Origin: UMGS1225 sp034086705
GTDB lineage: Bacteria > Bacillota > Clostridia > Oscillospirales > CAG-272
Assembly: GCA_034086705.1 (NCBI GenBank)
Contig: JAXDZV010000014.1
Coordinates: 1 to 8,049 of the forward strand
Reading direction: 5' to 3'
DNA: 8,049 bases
Shown: positions 7,828 through 8,049 of the stretch, in pieces
Numbering within the stretch: the stretch's first letter is position 1
How the letters are laid out: every line of letters begins with the position of its first letter
The notes under the pieces: generated by a model
The model's database searches: none
The model's input: the letters and a program-made list of their open reading frames with translations, nothing else
Told to the model about the DNA's origin: nothing
Program-made: the position numbers and the translations under genes

Positions 7828-8049
7828 ATGTCTAAATATTCAAAAGAATTCATTATAAAAACATGGGAAGAATATTTATCTTGTAACTCATCAAAGTTAG
7901 AATTATGGAATAAGTATGGTATTCATTATAAAAATGGAAAGTCTATAATCGACGATTGGATTCCAAGATATCTCGAAGATGGAGCAGATGCCTTTTTATC
8001 TACTGTTGGAAACAAAGTTTATTTATCATCTGATAAGATTTCTGCGGTA
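7828..8049 (+). CDS. IS3-type transposase OrfA (helix-turn-helix), 3' end outside window
   Basis: The first 74 codons are visible and open to the window edge. The N-terminus MSKYSKEF and a following helix-turn-helix pattern (EYLSCNSS, LWNKYGI, IDDWIPRYLEDGADAF) match the general form of IS3/IS150-type OrfA proteins, which bind the element ends and are joined to OrfB by programmed frameshifting. Residues around 64-74 (VYLSSDKISAV) look like the start of a second helix-turn-helix repeat, as in IS150-type OrfA. The ribosome site AGGGGGA (7816-7822) lies five bases before ATG and inside a stem-loop arm. Codons are strongly A/T-ending, unlike the upstream genes. Whether the element is intact cannot be seen. 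Confidence 0.7.
   Translation, partial: MSKYSKEFIIKTWEEYLSCNSSKLELWNKYGIHYKNGKSIIDDWIPRYLEDGADAFLSTVGNKVYLSSDKISAV

Larger units (their letters stand above)
7773..8049 (+). mobile_element. Left end of an IS3-family-like insertion sequence, truncated by window edge
   Basis: Base composition changes sharply here: 44 of 60 bases are G or C at 7681-7740, but only 54 of 180 at 7861-8040. The segment starts with TGATTCCCCTTAAGTAGACA, which resembles the TG-starting, AGACA-containing ends of IS150-group IS3 elements. A transposase OrfA-like frame follows. The exact edge is uncertain because ATGAT is repeated in tandem (7767-7776), so 7768 is an alternative start. The right end and target duplication lie outside the window. 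Family placement rests on the OrfA likeness and end sequence as I recall the group, not on a search. Confidence 0.65.

Overview
The window reads as chromosome of a low-GC Gram-positive bacterium, most likely a Clostridia member of the Oscillospiraceae/Ruminococcaceae kind. This is inferred from protein character: a WhiA-type regulator directly followed by a DnaE polymerase, a class A penicillin-binding protein with a Thr/Glu/Pro tail, and a clostridial-type flavin reductase. No species can be named from sequence alone. All confident genes lie on the + strand and leave no gap above 300 bases.

Layout: (1) bases 1-797 hold the 3' part of whiA, whose start lies left of the window. (2) After a 21-base gap, 819-4370 is dnaE, a complete DNA polymerase III alpha subunit with PHP, polymerase, helix-hairpin-helix, clamp-binding and OB-fold elements. 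No terminator separates it from whiA, so the two are probably co-transcribed. (3) The last base pairs of dnaE form the -35 box of a very good sigma-A promoter (4367-4395), which drives the bifunctional penicillin-binding protein gene at 4437-7160. (4) A flavin-reductase-family gene (7173-7748) follows 12 bases later with a strong ribosome binding site, so it is probably in the same transcript. (5) From about 7773 the base composition drops abruptly to about 30% GC and the left end of an IS3-like insertion sequence begins. Its orfA starts at 7828 and runs off the right edge.

The core genes are housekeeping: developmental/cell-division regulation (WhiA), DNA replication (DnaE) and peptidoglycan synthesis (PBP). 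I see no convincing undescribed system. The most interesting local signals are three. The promoter is built into the dnaE stop codon. A 14-bp stem-loop at the IS left end looks like a terminator and would also hide the transposase ribosome binding site from read-through transcripts. A short reading frame overlapping the flavin reductase stop codon appears to be cut by the IS.
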